Positions 1 through 6,007 of a stretch of DNA of 9,264 bases are shown in pieces. Position 1 is the stretch's first letter; every line of letters begins with the position of its first letter. The stretch covers positions 1 to 9,264 of the forward strand of contig URMQ01000059.1 in NCBI GenBank assembly GCA_900548955.1, written 5' to 3'. The notes below the pieces were generated by a model. That model was not told the origin of the DNA and made no database searches. It was given only the letters and a program-made list of their open reading frames with translations. The position numbers were made by a program, and so were the translations under genes. This DNA comes from an uncultured Eggerthella sp. (GTDB lineage Bacteria; Actinomycetota; Coriobacteriia; Coriobacteriales; Eggerthellaceae).

Positions 1-1640
1 AGTACCGCTGAAAGACCAGCATTGGTAGCTTCGACTGAGTGCCGCGCGGAATAAAACCACCATGCACCTGTAGCCGCCATAAGAAGAATTCCTGGCAGAG
101 GGGCGCCTTTTGCACAAAGAGCTATACCAAAAGCCTCTCCTACAACAAGAGCTCCTACATGAGGAAATATCGCCGTTATTACAGCAAAGGCCACTAGCGC
201 GCCCCAGGCAAGAGGCTGAGAAGTCCAAGCCTGCGGTCCTAGAACTGAATTAATACTTAAAAAGCCCAGCACCGCTACTCCAGCAGTTGCCCACAGCCTC
301 ATGCAAACCGAACGCATGCGCGCAGACATATGCCACGGTTCTAGCTCTGCCTCCAGCTCTTCTTCGCTGTAATCATCAGCATCGTCATAATCAAACGCTT
401 CGGTATCGTCATCATATTCAGAATCGATCAATTCCGATTCTGCACCGCTTTGACCCACTAAACGCTTTAGGGCATTTTTTCCTTTGCGAGTGCTTCCCAA
501 ACAAGGCTGCAGCTGTTCAGCGAAATCTTTGACGGAGTCATAACGCTCTGTCGGATCGGGATCCAACGCACAAAACATAATGTCATCAATATCTTCGTCA
601 AGACCCTCCATGCACAACGAAGGAATGACCAGCTCTGCATCGTAGATAGCATCTTCAGCTTCTGTAAGTGATTCAACAACAAAAGGATTCTTGCCCGCAA
701 TCATTTCGTAGGTCAAACTTGCCAGAGCCCACTGATCGCAACGCTCATCAAGTTCCTGACCAGTCATTTGCTCTGGCGGCATATAGCCAATAGTGCCACC
801 CGCAGCGGTACCGTATCCGCTTTCGGTAGCCAAACGCGCCAAACCAAAATCGGTTACTTTTACCTGGCCTTGTTGATCAATCAGTACATTTCCAGGCTTG
901 ATATCTAAATGGAGAACATGTCGTTTGTGAGCAACTTCTAACGCATGCGAAATGGATTTAAAAACCGAAGCAACAATATCGGCATTTATCTCATCGGGAT
1001 AACGCGCCAGTAAATCTGTCAGCGTTAGTCCATCAACGTATTCCAAAATGAGATACGCCATACCGTTATCAACCTCGAAGTCATACACCGAAACAATAGA
1101 GGGATCGGAAAGCATGGCTGCAGTACGTGCTTCTTCAAGCCCCGTAACCGACGACATGTCAAACGAGGAATCATCTACCAAAATGCTGCCACCATGTGCA
1201 GACAGCCCTTCAGTTTCTTCTAAAGGAATACACTTTATTGCCACTTGGCGTTGAATACGCGTATCCCACGCAATCACTACTGAAGCAAAAGTGCCACTAC
1301 CTGCTTCTCCCGACACCACATAACGGTTAAGAAGCAACGTTTCTGATTCCGCCCGATAATCAAGCGGAAGATCCGATTCGCAATAACCGTCATAGTAATT
1401 ATCTGTGTAATTAGTAGCGTGATCAGTTACGTGATCCACCGCACCCGATTCACCAAAGGCCTCAGAAGCACCTCCGGTATAGGCAACCCGGTAATCATCC
1501 CTCGTAACAAGGGGCACAGGAGACACGCACCTTGTTGTGTCGCATTTTGTATCATAGGCAGAAGCCATACCTTGGCAAGCATCGTTCTCACCAATGCCTT
1601 CATCGTAAGTATCATTGTTCTTACGCCAAGGTAGCTTCAC
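1..1640 (-). CDS. Membrane-anchored serine/threonine protein kinase, non-RD type (3' end beyond left edge)
   Basis: The frame is open from a GTG at 1640 to the left edge (546 codons, no stop), so the C-terminus is missing. Residues 1-105 are a low-complexity, Asp/Tyr/Thr-rich N-terminal extension. The Hanks-type kinase domain covers about residues 107-400: glycine loop GSGTFASV (114-121, third Gly replaced by Ala), ATP-binding Lys136 in VAIK, catalytic loop HLDIKPGN (244-251, catalytic Asp246 and Asn251), DFG at 264-266, then GTIGYMPPEQ and DQWAL. The usual Arg before the catalytic Asp is Leu245, so this is a non-RD kinase. A very acidic linker (about 400-440) leads to hydrophobic segments from about residue 450 onward, suggesting several membrane spans with the kinase in the cytoplasm. 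GTG at 1640 is preferred because GAAGGA stands nine bases upstream; the first ATG in frame is at 1568. It follows the larC-like gene directly. The substrate is unknown. The kinase call is firm; the start is fairly firm. Confidence 0.93.
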   Translation of the reverse strand, partial: MKLPWRKNNDTYDEGIGENDACQGMASAYDTKCDTTRCVSPVPLVTRDDYRVAYTGGASEAFGESGAVDHVTDHATNYTDNYYDGYCESDLPLDYRAESETLLLNRYVVSGEAGSGTFASVVIAWDTRIQRQVAIKCIPLEETEGLSAHGGSILVDDSSFDMSSVTGLEEARTAAMLSDPSIVSVYDFEVDNGMAYLILEYVDGLTLTDLLARYPDEINADIVASVFKSISHALEVAHKRHVLHLDIKPGNVLIDQQGQVKVTDFGLARLATESGYGTAAGGTIGYMPPEQMTGQELDERCDQWALASLTYEMIAGKNPFVVESLTEAEDAIYDAELVIPSLCMEGLDEDIDDIMFCALDPDPTERYDSVKDFAEQLQPCLGSTRKGKNALKRLVGQSGAESELIDSEYDDDTEAFDYDDADDYSEEELEAELEPWHMSARMRSVCMRLWATAGVAVLGFLSINSVLGPQAWTSQPLAWGALVAFAVITAIFPHVGALVVGEAFGIALCAKGAPLPGILLMAATGAWWFYSARHSVEATNAGLSAV

Positions 1641-1646
1641 TGCATA

Positions 1647-2195
1647 CTATCCTTCGAAAGATGTCACGAAATGTTTGATAATTGCTGCTGACGTTGGAGT
1701 ACAACGCTCCCCTGAAAGTTTTTGCTCTGCCAATGGAAGTTCTTCAATAATAGCGGCAGTTGCTGGCGCTGGCAAAGCAAGCACTCCATGAGCGCACTCA
1801 ATTTCACCTTCACCTGTCTGAATTGGCGTCGCAATAACCACTTCTGGAGCCAACACATAAAAGGCAGCACAAATCGCAAGGGCGTTGCGAATACCGTTCG
1901 CATTTCCCACTTCATGAAAATGGGTTTCCTCTACCGCACAACCGTGCACCTGCGCTTCAGCGGCTGCCAAAATTTCGTATACCGCATGAAGATCTTCTTT
2001 TACTTGATCAGGCACCGTAAGCGCATCAATGCTTTCGCGAACCTCAACTATAGAATGATGGTGTTTATCAGGTATTACCGTATGATTCACAATGTAGTCG
2101 AACGATTTCCTTGCTTCTTCGTCCATGGCTTCAAGCAAGGTATCTAAAATCTGAGTACGGGTTGCGTTTTCGTGCAAATCTAAATGCAGTTGCAT
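1647..2195 (-). CDS. Short LarC-like protein (N-terminal-part homologue of nickel-pincer cofactor protein LarC)
   Basis: The 182-residue product resembles the first part of LarC (formerly DUF111), the CTP-dependent nickel insertase that completes the NPN cofactor of lactate racemase. Recognisable stretches are KHHHS (44-48), AAAEAQVHG (77-85), HFHEVG (92-97), ECAHGVLALPAPAT (133-146) and GERCTPTSAA (162-171). Full LarC proteins are around 400 residues; the C-terminal LarC2-type domain is absent, and the kinase gene follows at once, so it is not hidden in another frame nearby. The N-terminus (LDLHENATRTQ) does not show the family's usual FSGISGDM-like motif, and two Asp expected after HFHEVG are Asn100 and Asn104. 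The start is well supported by AAAAGGAG six bases upstream. LarB is the preceding gene, 123 bp away. It may be a degenerate or repurposed LarC; full nickel insertion activity seems doubtful. Family membership is fairly sure, function is not. Confidence 0.8.
   Translation of the reverse strand: MQLHLDLHENATRTQILDTLLEAMDEEARKSFDYIVNHTVIPDKHHHSIVEVRESIDALTVPDQVKEDLHAVYEILAAAEAQVHGCAVEETHFHEVGNANGIRNALAICAAFYVLAPEVVIATPIQTGEGEIECAHGVLALPAPATAAIIEELPLAEQKLSGERCTPTSAAIIKHFVTSFEG
1650..1655 (-). promoter_or_regulatory. Ribosome binding site of the kinase, inside the larC-like gene
   Basis: GAAGGA on the minus strand lies nine bases before the GTG at 1640 and occupies the last two sense codons of the larC-like gene (Glu-Gly), just before its TAG stop. 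Ribosomes terminating on larC would sit on the kinase start, so coupled translation is likely. This site decides the GTG start in favour of the later ATG at 1568. Confidence 0.65.
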
Positions 2196-2219
2196 ACGAT
2201 TCTCCTTTTATAACGAAAG

Positions 2220-2241
2220 AAGCTTTTTATGATGAAAGCTT
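2220..2241 (-). repeat. Weak inverted repeat between larB and the larC-like gene
   Basis: AAGCTTT and AAAGCTT form a 7-bp stem with an 8-base loop, in the 123-bp gap ahead of the larC-like ribosome binding site. It is AT-rich and only modestly followed by T, so it is at most a weak attenuator; the AAGCTT cores are also self-palindromic, so it may be chance. No convincing promoter or terminator was found in this gap, and larB and the larC-like gene may share a transcript. Confidence 0.25.
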
Positions 2242-2318
2242 TTAAACAATAGCTACTAAAGGCAAAACTTTACAATGAAGGAAAACCTTATTAATGAAAT
2301 CATTGAACACCACATGAA

Positions 2319-3128
2319 TTAGTCTGTGCGATTTTCGTCTGCCTTAAAACCAGTTTTCTCCCTCTGGAAATCTATCTTACCTGGCAAATGATTAATGAGA
2401 TGCGCCTGAAATGCTGCACCAAAACCGTTATCGATATTAACCACGCTAACCCCACTAGCACATGAATTAAGCATAGAAAGCAACGCGGCAAGCCCATTGA
2501 ACGAAGCGCCATAACCAACGCTGGTAGGCACCGCAATAACAGGACATGAAGCTATGCCACCAATAACACTAGCAAGGGCACCTTCCATGCCCGCAATGGC
2601 AATTACAACTTGCGCACTCATAATGTCATCGGCATGAGCAAGTAAACGATGAAGGCCAGCAACACCAACATCAAAAAGACGCACTACTTCATTGCCTAAA
2701 ACTTCAGCAGTGAGTGCTGCTTCTTCTGCCACAGGCAAATCACTCGTACCAGCACAAGCAACAACTATTTTTCCGTTCCCTGAAGGTTCTGGCATAGGAC
2801 CAACAATACCTACTCCGGAAAGCTCATGGTAGTTTAAAGGCAAAGAGGTACGAAGAAAAGCAGCGGCTTCAGGCCCGAGTCGCGTAATAAGCACCGTCTT
2901 TTCGCCTTCTTGCTGTAAAGCAGAAACTATTCCCGCAATTTGTTCAGGTGTTTTTCCTGCACCGTAAACAACTTCAGCTGCGTTTTGACGCAACGCCCGA
3001 TGATGATCAACTTTTGCATACCCCAAATCAGTAAAAGGTTCTTTTTTCAGGGAAAGCAACGCGTCGTCTACCGAGCGTGTACCTTCTGCAACTTCAGTAA
3101 GAATTCGTTGGATTTCATCCGCGTGCAT
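2319..3128 (-). CDS. larB: LarB, pyridinium-3,5-biscarboxylic acid mononucleotide synthase
   Basis: LarB carboxylates and hydrolyses nicotinic acid adenine dinucleotide to pyridinium-3,5-biscarboxylic acid mononucleotide, the first step of NPN cofactor synthesis (known for the family). The 269-residue protein has the short helical N-terminus (EIQRILTEVAEGTRSVDDAL) and a PurE/AIR-carboxylase-like C-terminal domain: AGTSDLPVAEEAALTAEVLG (126-145), DVGVAGLHRLL (153-163), AGMEGALASVIGG (179-191), VPTSVGYGASFNGLAALL (200-217) and NSCASGVSVVNIDNGFG (221-237). Cys223 matches the conserved Cys reported to contact the pyridine ring of the substrate. The ATG at 3128 is chosen because AGAAGGGA precedes it and the N-terminus then matches the family. 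The frame stays open for 34 more codons upstream, but that stretch is an Arg-rich sequence with no ribosome binding site and lies in the structured leader. No larA or larE is visible in the window. Confidence 0.95.
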   Translation of the reverse strand: MHADEIQRILTEVAEGTRSVDDALLSLKKEPFTDLGYAKVDHHRALRQNAAEVVYGAGKTPEQIAGIVSALQQEGEKTVLITRLGPEAAAFLRTSLPLNYHELSGVGIVGPMPEPSGNGKIVVACAGTSDLPVAEEAALTAEVLGNEVVRLFDVGVAGLHRLLAHADDIMSAQVVIAIAGMEGALASVIGGIASCPVIAVPTSVGYGASFNGLAALLSMLNSCASGVSVVNIDNGFGAAFQAHLINHLPGKIDFQREKTGFKADENRTD

Positions 3129-3190
3129 ACTATCCCTTCTTCGTGCAAATAATCTTCGCGGGACCGCATTATTGCTATTACGGTAACAAA

Positions 3191-3233
3191 GAAATGCGCT
3201 CATATCACCAATCCGACGATATAAACGCATTTC
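3191..3233 (-). promoter_or_regulatory. 19-bp leader hairpin upstream of larB (candidate attenuator or cis-regulatory RNA)
   Basis: In minus-strand RNA the arm GAAAUGCGUUUAUAUCGUC (3233-3215) pairs at all 19 positions with GGUGAUAUGAGCGCAUUUC (3209-3191) around the loop GGAUU. Four pairs are G-U; the rest are Watson-Crick. On the plus strand those four become A-C mismatches, so the structure favours the larB-sense transcript. The stem is followed by UUUGUUACC, and its 3' base is itself U-rich (UUUCUUUGUU), resembling a low-GC terminator. It begins about 16 bases after the predicted start of the leader and ends 62 bases before the larB ATG. It could also terminate read-through from the aldo/keto reductase gene. 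It does not look to me like a known nickel/cobalt riboswitch. Confidence 0.6.
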
Positions 3234-3255
3234 GCAGTACGCGCCATTTCTCTGT

Positions 3256-3284
3256 ATTGTAAAACATAATTGACGCGATGATAA
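3256..3284 (-). promoter_or_regulatory. Probable sigma-70-type promoter of larB
   Basis: A -10 box TACAAT (3261-3256, five of six to consensus) lies 17 bases after a -35 box TTATCA (3284-3279, four of six). It sits just after the stop codon of the aldo/keto reductase gene, with no separate terminator between. Transcription would begin near 3249, giving a leader of about 120 bases that contains the 19-bp hairpin. Confidence 0.5.
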
Positions 3285-3300
3285 TTAAAATATAGTTAAG

Positions 3301-4467
3301 TTACTTATCGGTATTCAAAAGTTCATCAACCTTTGGGAGCCATTCGCTAATCTTAATATGCTGAGGACAAATTTCTTCGCACGTTCCGCAGCTCGTACAA
3401 TGCTCTGCACGACGACCATAGCTCGTAACTTCTTCGGCATAAAATTCTTTAGCCAAGTCCATATTGTCATACAAAACACCCATGTTGTAGGCGCGGAAAT
3501 TGTAAGGGATGGCAATCTTATTAGGACACATATCTACGCAATAGTTGCAGCCTGTACAAGGAATAGCTGCCTTTGCATCAAGCGCTGCCTTTGCCGCATC
3601 AATTACCGCACGTTCATCGTCGGTCAACATACCAACCTTGGCGCGCTTCATGTAACCCAAATTATCTTCAAGCTGCTGTGGCGTAGTCATGCCAGACAAA
3701 ACGCAAGAAATTTCTGGCATATCCCACAGCCAATCAAATGACCATTCAACATTGCTGCGATCATATACCGAATTATCAAAAACTTCTTGCACGCTCTTCG
3801 GCAAATCAACCAGCAAGCCACCACGCAAAGGCTCCATAACGATAACACCCATGCCTCGTTCAGCTGCCATCTTCGCGCCCTTAACACCTGCCTGGTAATC
3901 GCGATCATAATAATTCAGCTGGATTTGGCAGAAATCCCAATCGGCAGCGTTAAGAATTTCTTCAAAAAGTTCCAAGTCGTCATGGAAAGAAAAACCGATA
4001 TGCTTTACTTTTCCTTCTGCTTTGGCACGAACCATAGACTCTACCGCATTGTTGCGCACCGACTTTTTCCAGCTGCCACCATTCATAGAATGCAACAAAT
4101 AGAAGTCAATATAGTCCATATCTAAACGTTCAAGTTGCTCGTTCAAATAGCGATCAAAATCTTCAGGTGCTTTATACAGCCACGCAGGAGACTTAGAGGC
4201 TACATAAACCTTTTCACGATAGCCATCTTTAAGAGCTTGCCCCAAGATAACTTCGGATGAACCCGCCACGTAATTATAGGCAGTGTCAAAATAGTTCACG
4301 CCTTCATCGATTGCATGACGAATCATTGCAATTGAAGTATCTACATCAACATTATCAATCGTAGTGTCATTTGCTGTTTTGCCACCATTTTTTAGTGGCA
4401 AGCGCATAACACCAAAACCCAAAGGTGAAACTTTTACGCCCGTTTTCCCCATTTCGCGAAGTTCCAT
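3301..4467 (-). CDS. Aldo/keto reductase with C-terminal double 4Fe-4S ferredoxin-like domain
   Basis: The 388-residue protein has an N-terminal aldo/keto reductase barrel (about 1-285) and a C-terminal ferredoxin-like part (about 300-380). It starts LREMGKTGVKVSPLGFGVMR, typical of the family. The usual catalytic tetrad appears present: Asp61 and Tyr66 (FDTAYNY), Lys92 (VASKS) and His126 (FYLLHS). Two clusters are predicted from Cys304-x2-Cys307-x2-Cys310-x3-Cys314-Pro and Cys357-x2-Cys360-x2-Cys363-x3-Cys367-Pro. Proteins of this layout are common in anaerobes; their substrates are mostly unassigned. It is probably cytoplasmic, with electrons possibly passing between nicotinamide and ferredoxin. 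The ATG at 4467 is preceded by AGGAGGGG; a GTG in frame at 4491 lies upstream of that site and is rejected. The next gene is larB, 172 bp away, but a functional link is not shown. Confidence 0.93.
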   Translation of the reverse strand: MELREMGKTGVKVSPLGFGVMRLPLKNGGKTANDTTIDNVDVDTSIAMIRHAIDEGVNYFDTAYNYVAGSSEVILGQALKDGYREKVYVASKSPAWLYKAPEDFDRYLNEQLERLDMDYIDFYLLHSMNGGSWKKSVRNNAVESMVRAKAEGKVKHIGFSFHDDLELFEEILNAADWDFCQIQLNYYDRDYQAGVKGAKMAAERGMGVIVMEPLRGGLLVDLPKSVQEVFDNSVYDRSNVEWSFDWLWDMPEISCVLSGMTTPQQLEDNLGYMKRAKVGMLTDDERAVIDAAKAALDAKAAIPCTGCNYCVDMCPNKIAIPYNFRAYNMGVLYDNMDLAKEFYAEEVTSYGRRAEHCTSCGTCEEICPQHIKISEWLPKVDELLNTDK

Positions 4468-4625
4468 AGAGTGCCCCTCCTCGCAAAACACGCATACTGT
4501 TCGATTTGTTGCGTGATGTCTTGTTTGATCCTGTAAGAAAGTTTAGCACGCAGGCAAGATGCTTCTTGTTAAGAACCCATGCAATAATCTTTGCCTTTAG
4601 AGTGCTTCTTATTACTTCACTGCAT

Positions 4626-4651
4626 AAAAAAGCGAGGCAGATGCCTCGCTT
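4626..4651 (-). terminator. Rho-independent terminator after ychF
   Basis: Minus-strand AAGCGAGGC pairs with GCCTCGCTT (9 bp, GC-rich) around the loop ATCT and is followed directly by a run of T. It lies 125 bp beyond the ychF stop codon and is oriented for minus-strand transcription, separating ychF from the aldo/keto reductase gene. Confidence 0.85.
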
Positions 4652-4673
4652 AAATACGTAGTATTATTGCGCG

Positions 4674-4707
4674 CTTACCTAGTTTTCTTGTTTACCTAGT
4701 TTTCTTG
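4674..4707. repeat. 17-bp tandem duplication, two copies
   Basis: CTTACCTAGTTTTCTTG (4674-4690) is followed immediately by TTTACCTAGTTTTCTTG (4691-4707), differing only in the first base. It lies in the 3' trailer of ychF, upstream of its terminator. Most likely a slippage duplication; no function is apparent. Confidence 0.85.
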
Positions 4708-4775
4708 CTTGCGCTGCTTCATTTTTGAAAACTTTGCGCATGGGCAAGCTTTGCGCACTTGATAAGTTTTAGTGC

Positions 4776-5840
4776 TTACACATTGAACTTAAAGTGCATA
4801 ACATCTCCATCTTGCACGACGTAGTCTTTACCTTCTTGACGAAGCTTACCTTCATCGCGGCAGCCCTTTTCGCCGCCAAGTTCAACGTAGTCTTCATACG
4901 AAGCGGTTTCTGCCTTGATGAATCCGCGCTCGAAGTCAGTGTGAATGACACCAGCAGCCTGCGGCGCTTTAGCGCCCACGGGAATAGTCCACGCACGCGT
5001 TTCGGTTTCACCACTAGTAAAGAAGCTTTGCAGGCCAAGGAGTTTATACGCTTCACGAACCAAACGAGCCAAGCCAGATTCATCCAAACCAAGTTCGTCT
5101 AAGAACATCTGTGCTTCTTCTGGTTCAAGCTCCGCCAAATCCGCTTCAGTCTTAGCACAGATTGGCACAGGCTGCTGACCGTCAATTTCTGGAAGTTCAG
5201 CAGTCAGTTGACTCTCATCCACATTTGCAATATACAAAAGTGGCTTCATAGTAAGCAGACACAATTCCTTAATGGAATCTTTTTCATCGTCAGACAAATC
5301 TAGCGAAAGCGCACGATGACCTTCATTTAAACCGTCCAATACTTTCTTGGCAGTTTCAAACTTCAGAACTGCGGACTTATCACGCTTAGCTTCCTTTTCC
5401 AAACGAGGAAGAGCTTTTTCGATGGTGCCCATATCTGCAAGAACTAATTCGGTCTTAATGGTTTCCACGTCGCTTTGCGGATCAACCTTGCGCGAAACGT
5501 GCTCTACATTGGGGTCGGTAAAGAAGCGCACTACTTCACAAATTGCATCAGTTTCACGAATGTTAGCTAAAAACTTATTGCCTAAGCCTTCACCCTGTGA
5601 AGCACCTGCAACCAAACCAGCGATGTCTACAAATTCAACCGTAGCAGGAACAATTTTTGCAGGATGATCAATTGCCGCCAAACCCTCTAAGCGATCGTCT
5701 GGCACAGGAACAATGCCTACATTAGGCTCAATAGTTGCAAAGGGATAGTTAGCTGCAAAACCGCTTTTCTTGGTAAGCGCAGTAAACAGCGAAGATTTAC
5801 CTACATTAGGAAGTCCAACAATTCCGATTGAAAGAGACAC
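4776..5840 (-). CDS. ychF: YchF/OLA1-family ribosome-associated P-loop ATPase/GTPase
   Basis: YchF (OLA1 in eukaryotes) is a near-universal TRAFAC-class nucleotidase that binds ribosomes and influences translation and stress responses; it prefers ATP in several organisms. The product is 354 residues, close to the usual ~363. Motifs: Walker A/G1 GLPNVGKSS (9-17), G3 DIAGL (72-76), SQGEGLGNKFL (81-91), and NVDE (206-209) at the place of the canonical NKxD, the YchF hallmark that loosens guanine specificity. A coiled-coil-like helical insert covers about 125-180 and a TGS domain about 267-354 (GVIHTDFERGFIKAE, ending HFKFNV). The GTG start at 5840 is supported by AAAGGAG six bases upstream and by the family N-terminus (SLSIGIVGLPN). 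The frame is open 29 codons further upstream, but there is no ribosome binding site and that stretch runs back to the preceding terminator. It is flanked by terminators and so is probably a single-gene transcript. Confidence 0.97.
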   Translation of the reverse strand: MSLSIGIVGLPNVGKSSLFTALTKKSGFAANYPFATIEPNVGIVPVPDDRLEGLAAIDHPAKIVPATVEFVDIAGLVAGASQGEGLGNKFLANIRETDAICEVVRFFTDPNVEHVSRKVDPQSDVETIKTELVLADMGTIEKALPRLEKEAKRDKSAVLKFETAKKVLDGLNEGHRALSLDLSDDEKDSIKELCLLTMKPLLYIANVDESQLTAELPEIDGQQPVPICAKTEADLAELEPEEAQMFLDELGLDESGLARLVREAYKLLGLQSFFTSGETETRAWTIPVGAKAPQAAGVIHTDFERGFIKAETASYEDYVELGGEKGCRDEGKLRQEGKDYVVQDGDVMHFKFNV

Positions 5841-5927
5841 GTGTTTCTCCTTTATTTGTTTATAAAATGCGGTGTTAATAATACCACCCTCAGCACCTGC
5901 GTGCATTCCGCACAAACAAGCCCGCAT

Positions 5928-5958
5928 AAAAAAGGAAGCCTCGTTTGCGAGGCTTCCT
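5928..5958 (-). terminator. Rho-independent terminator after the NSS-family transporter
   Basis: Minus-strand AGGAAGCCTCG and CGAGGCTTCCT form a perfect 11-bp stem with the loop CAAA, followed by a run of T. It stands 49 bases after the transporter stop codon and closes that transcript ahead of ychF. Confidence 0.9.
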
Positions 5959-6007
5959 AACTTGCTTTCTAAAGCATCCTAAAAGTAATTAGCTGATCTC
6001 TACTCTG

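Larger units (their letters stand above)
4468..4775. other. Intergenic region between the ychF stop and the aldo/keto reductase start (308 bp)
   Basis: It holds the ychF terminator (4626-4651), a 17-bp tandem duplication (4674-4707), a 9-base direct repeat CTTTGCGCA also offset by 17 bases (4732-4740 and 4749-4757) and the aldo/keto reductase ribosome binding site. The reductase promoter should lie between 4480 and 4625, but no -35/-10 pair there is good enough to call. No coding sequence or tRNA was recognised. Confidence 0.7.

Noticed and set aside
1722..2147. Plus-strand open frame of 141 codons opposite the larC-like gene
   Set aside because: Antisense shadow of a recognised gene, no family resemblance and no ribosome binding site evident; the same holds for the plus-strand frames at 3358-3741 and 7318-7746.
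3129..3230. In-frame upstream extension of larB by 34 codons
   Set aside because: No ribosome binding site before the upstream ATGs, an Arg-rich sequence unlike LarB N-termini, and overlap with the leader hairpin.
3129..3250. Known nickel/cobalt riboswitch in the larB leader
   Set aside because: Only a single long hairpin is visible, not the four-helix junction with conserved G-rich internal loops described for that class.
4468..4491. GTG at 4491 as the aldo/keto reductase start
   Set aside because: It lies upstream of the AGGAGGGG site that serves the ATG at 4467, and the added residues do not fit the family.
5859..5864. TATAAA as the ychF -10 box
   Set aside because: The transcript would start inside the ribosome binding site and there is no suitable -35 box.
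5871..5888. Interrupted inverted repeat GGTG...CACC upstream of ychF as an operator
   Set aside because: Only four outer pairs plus two inner ones around a mismatch; easily explained by chance.
5841..5927. Upstream extension of ychF by 29 codons
   Set aside because: The GTG at 5840 has a strong ribosome binding site and matches the family N-terminus; the extension has neither and begins at the edge of the preceding terminator.
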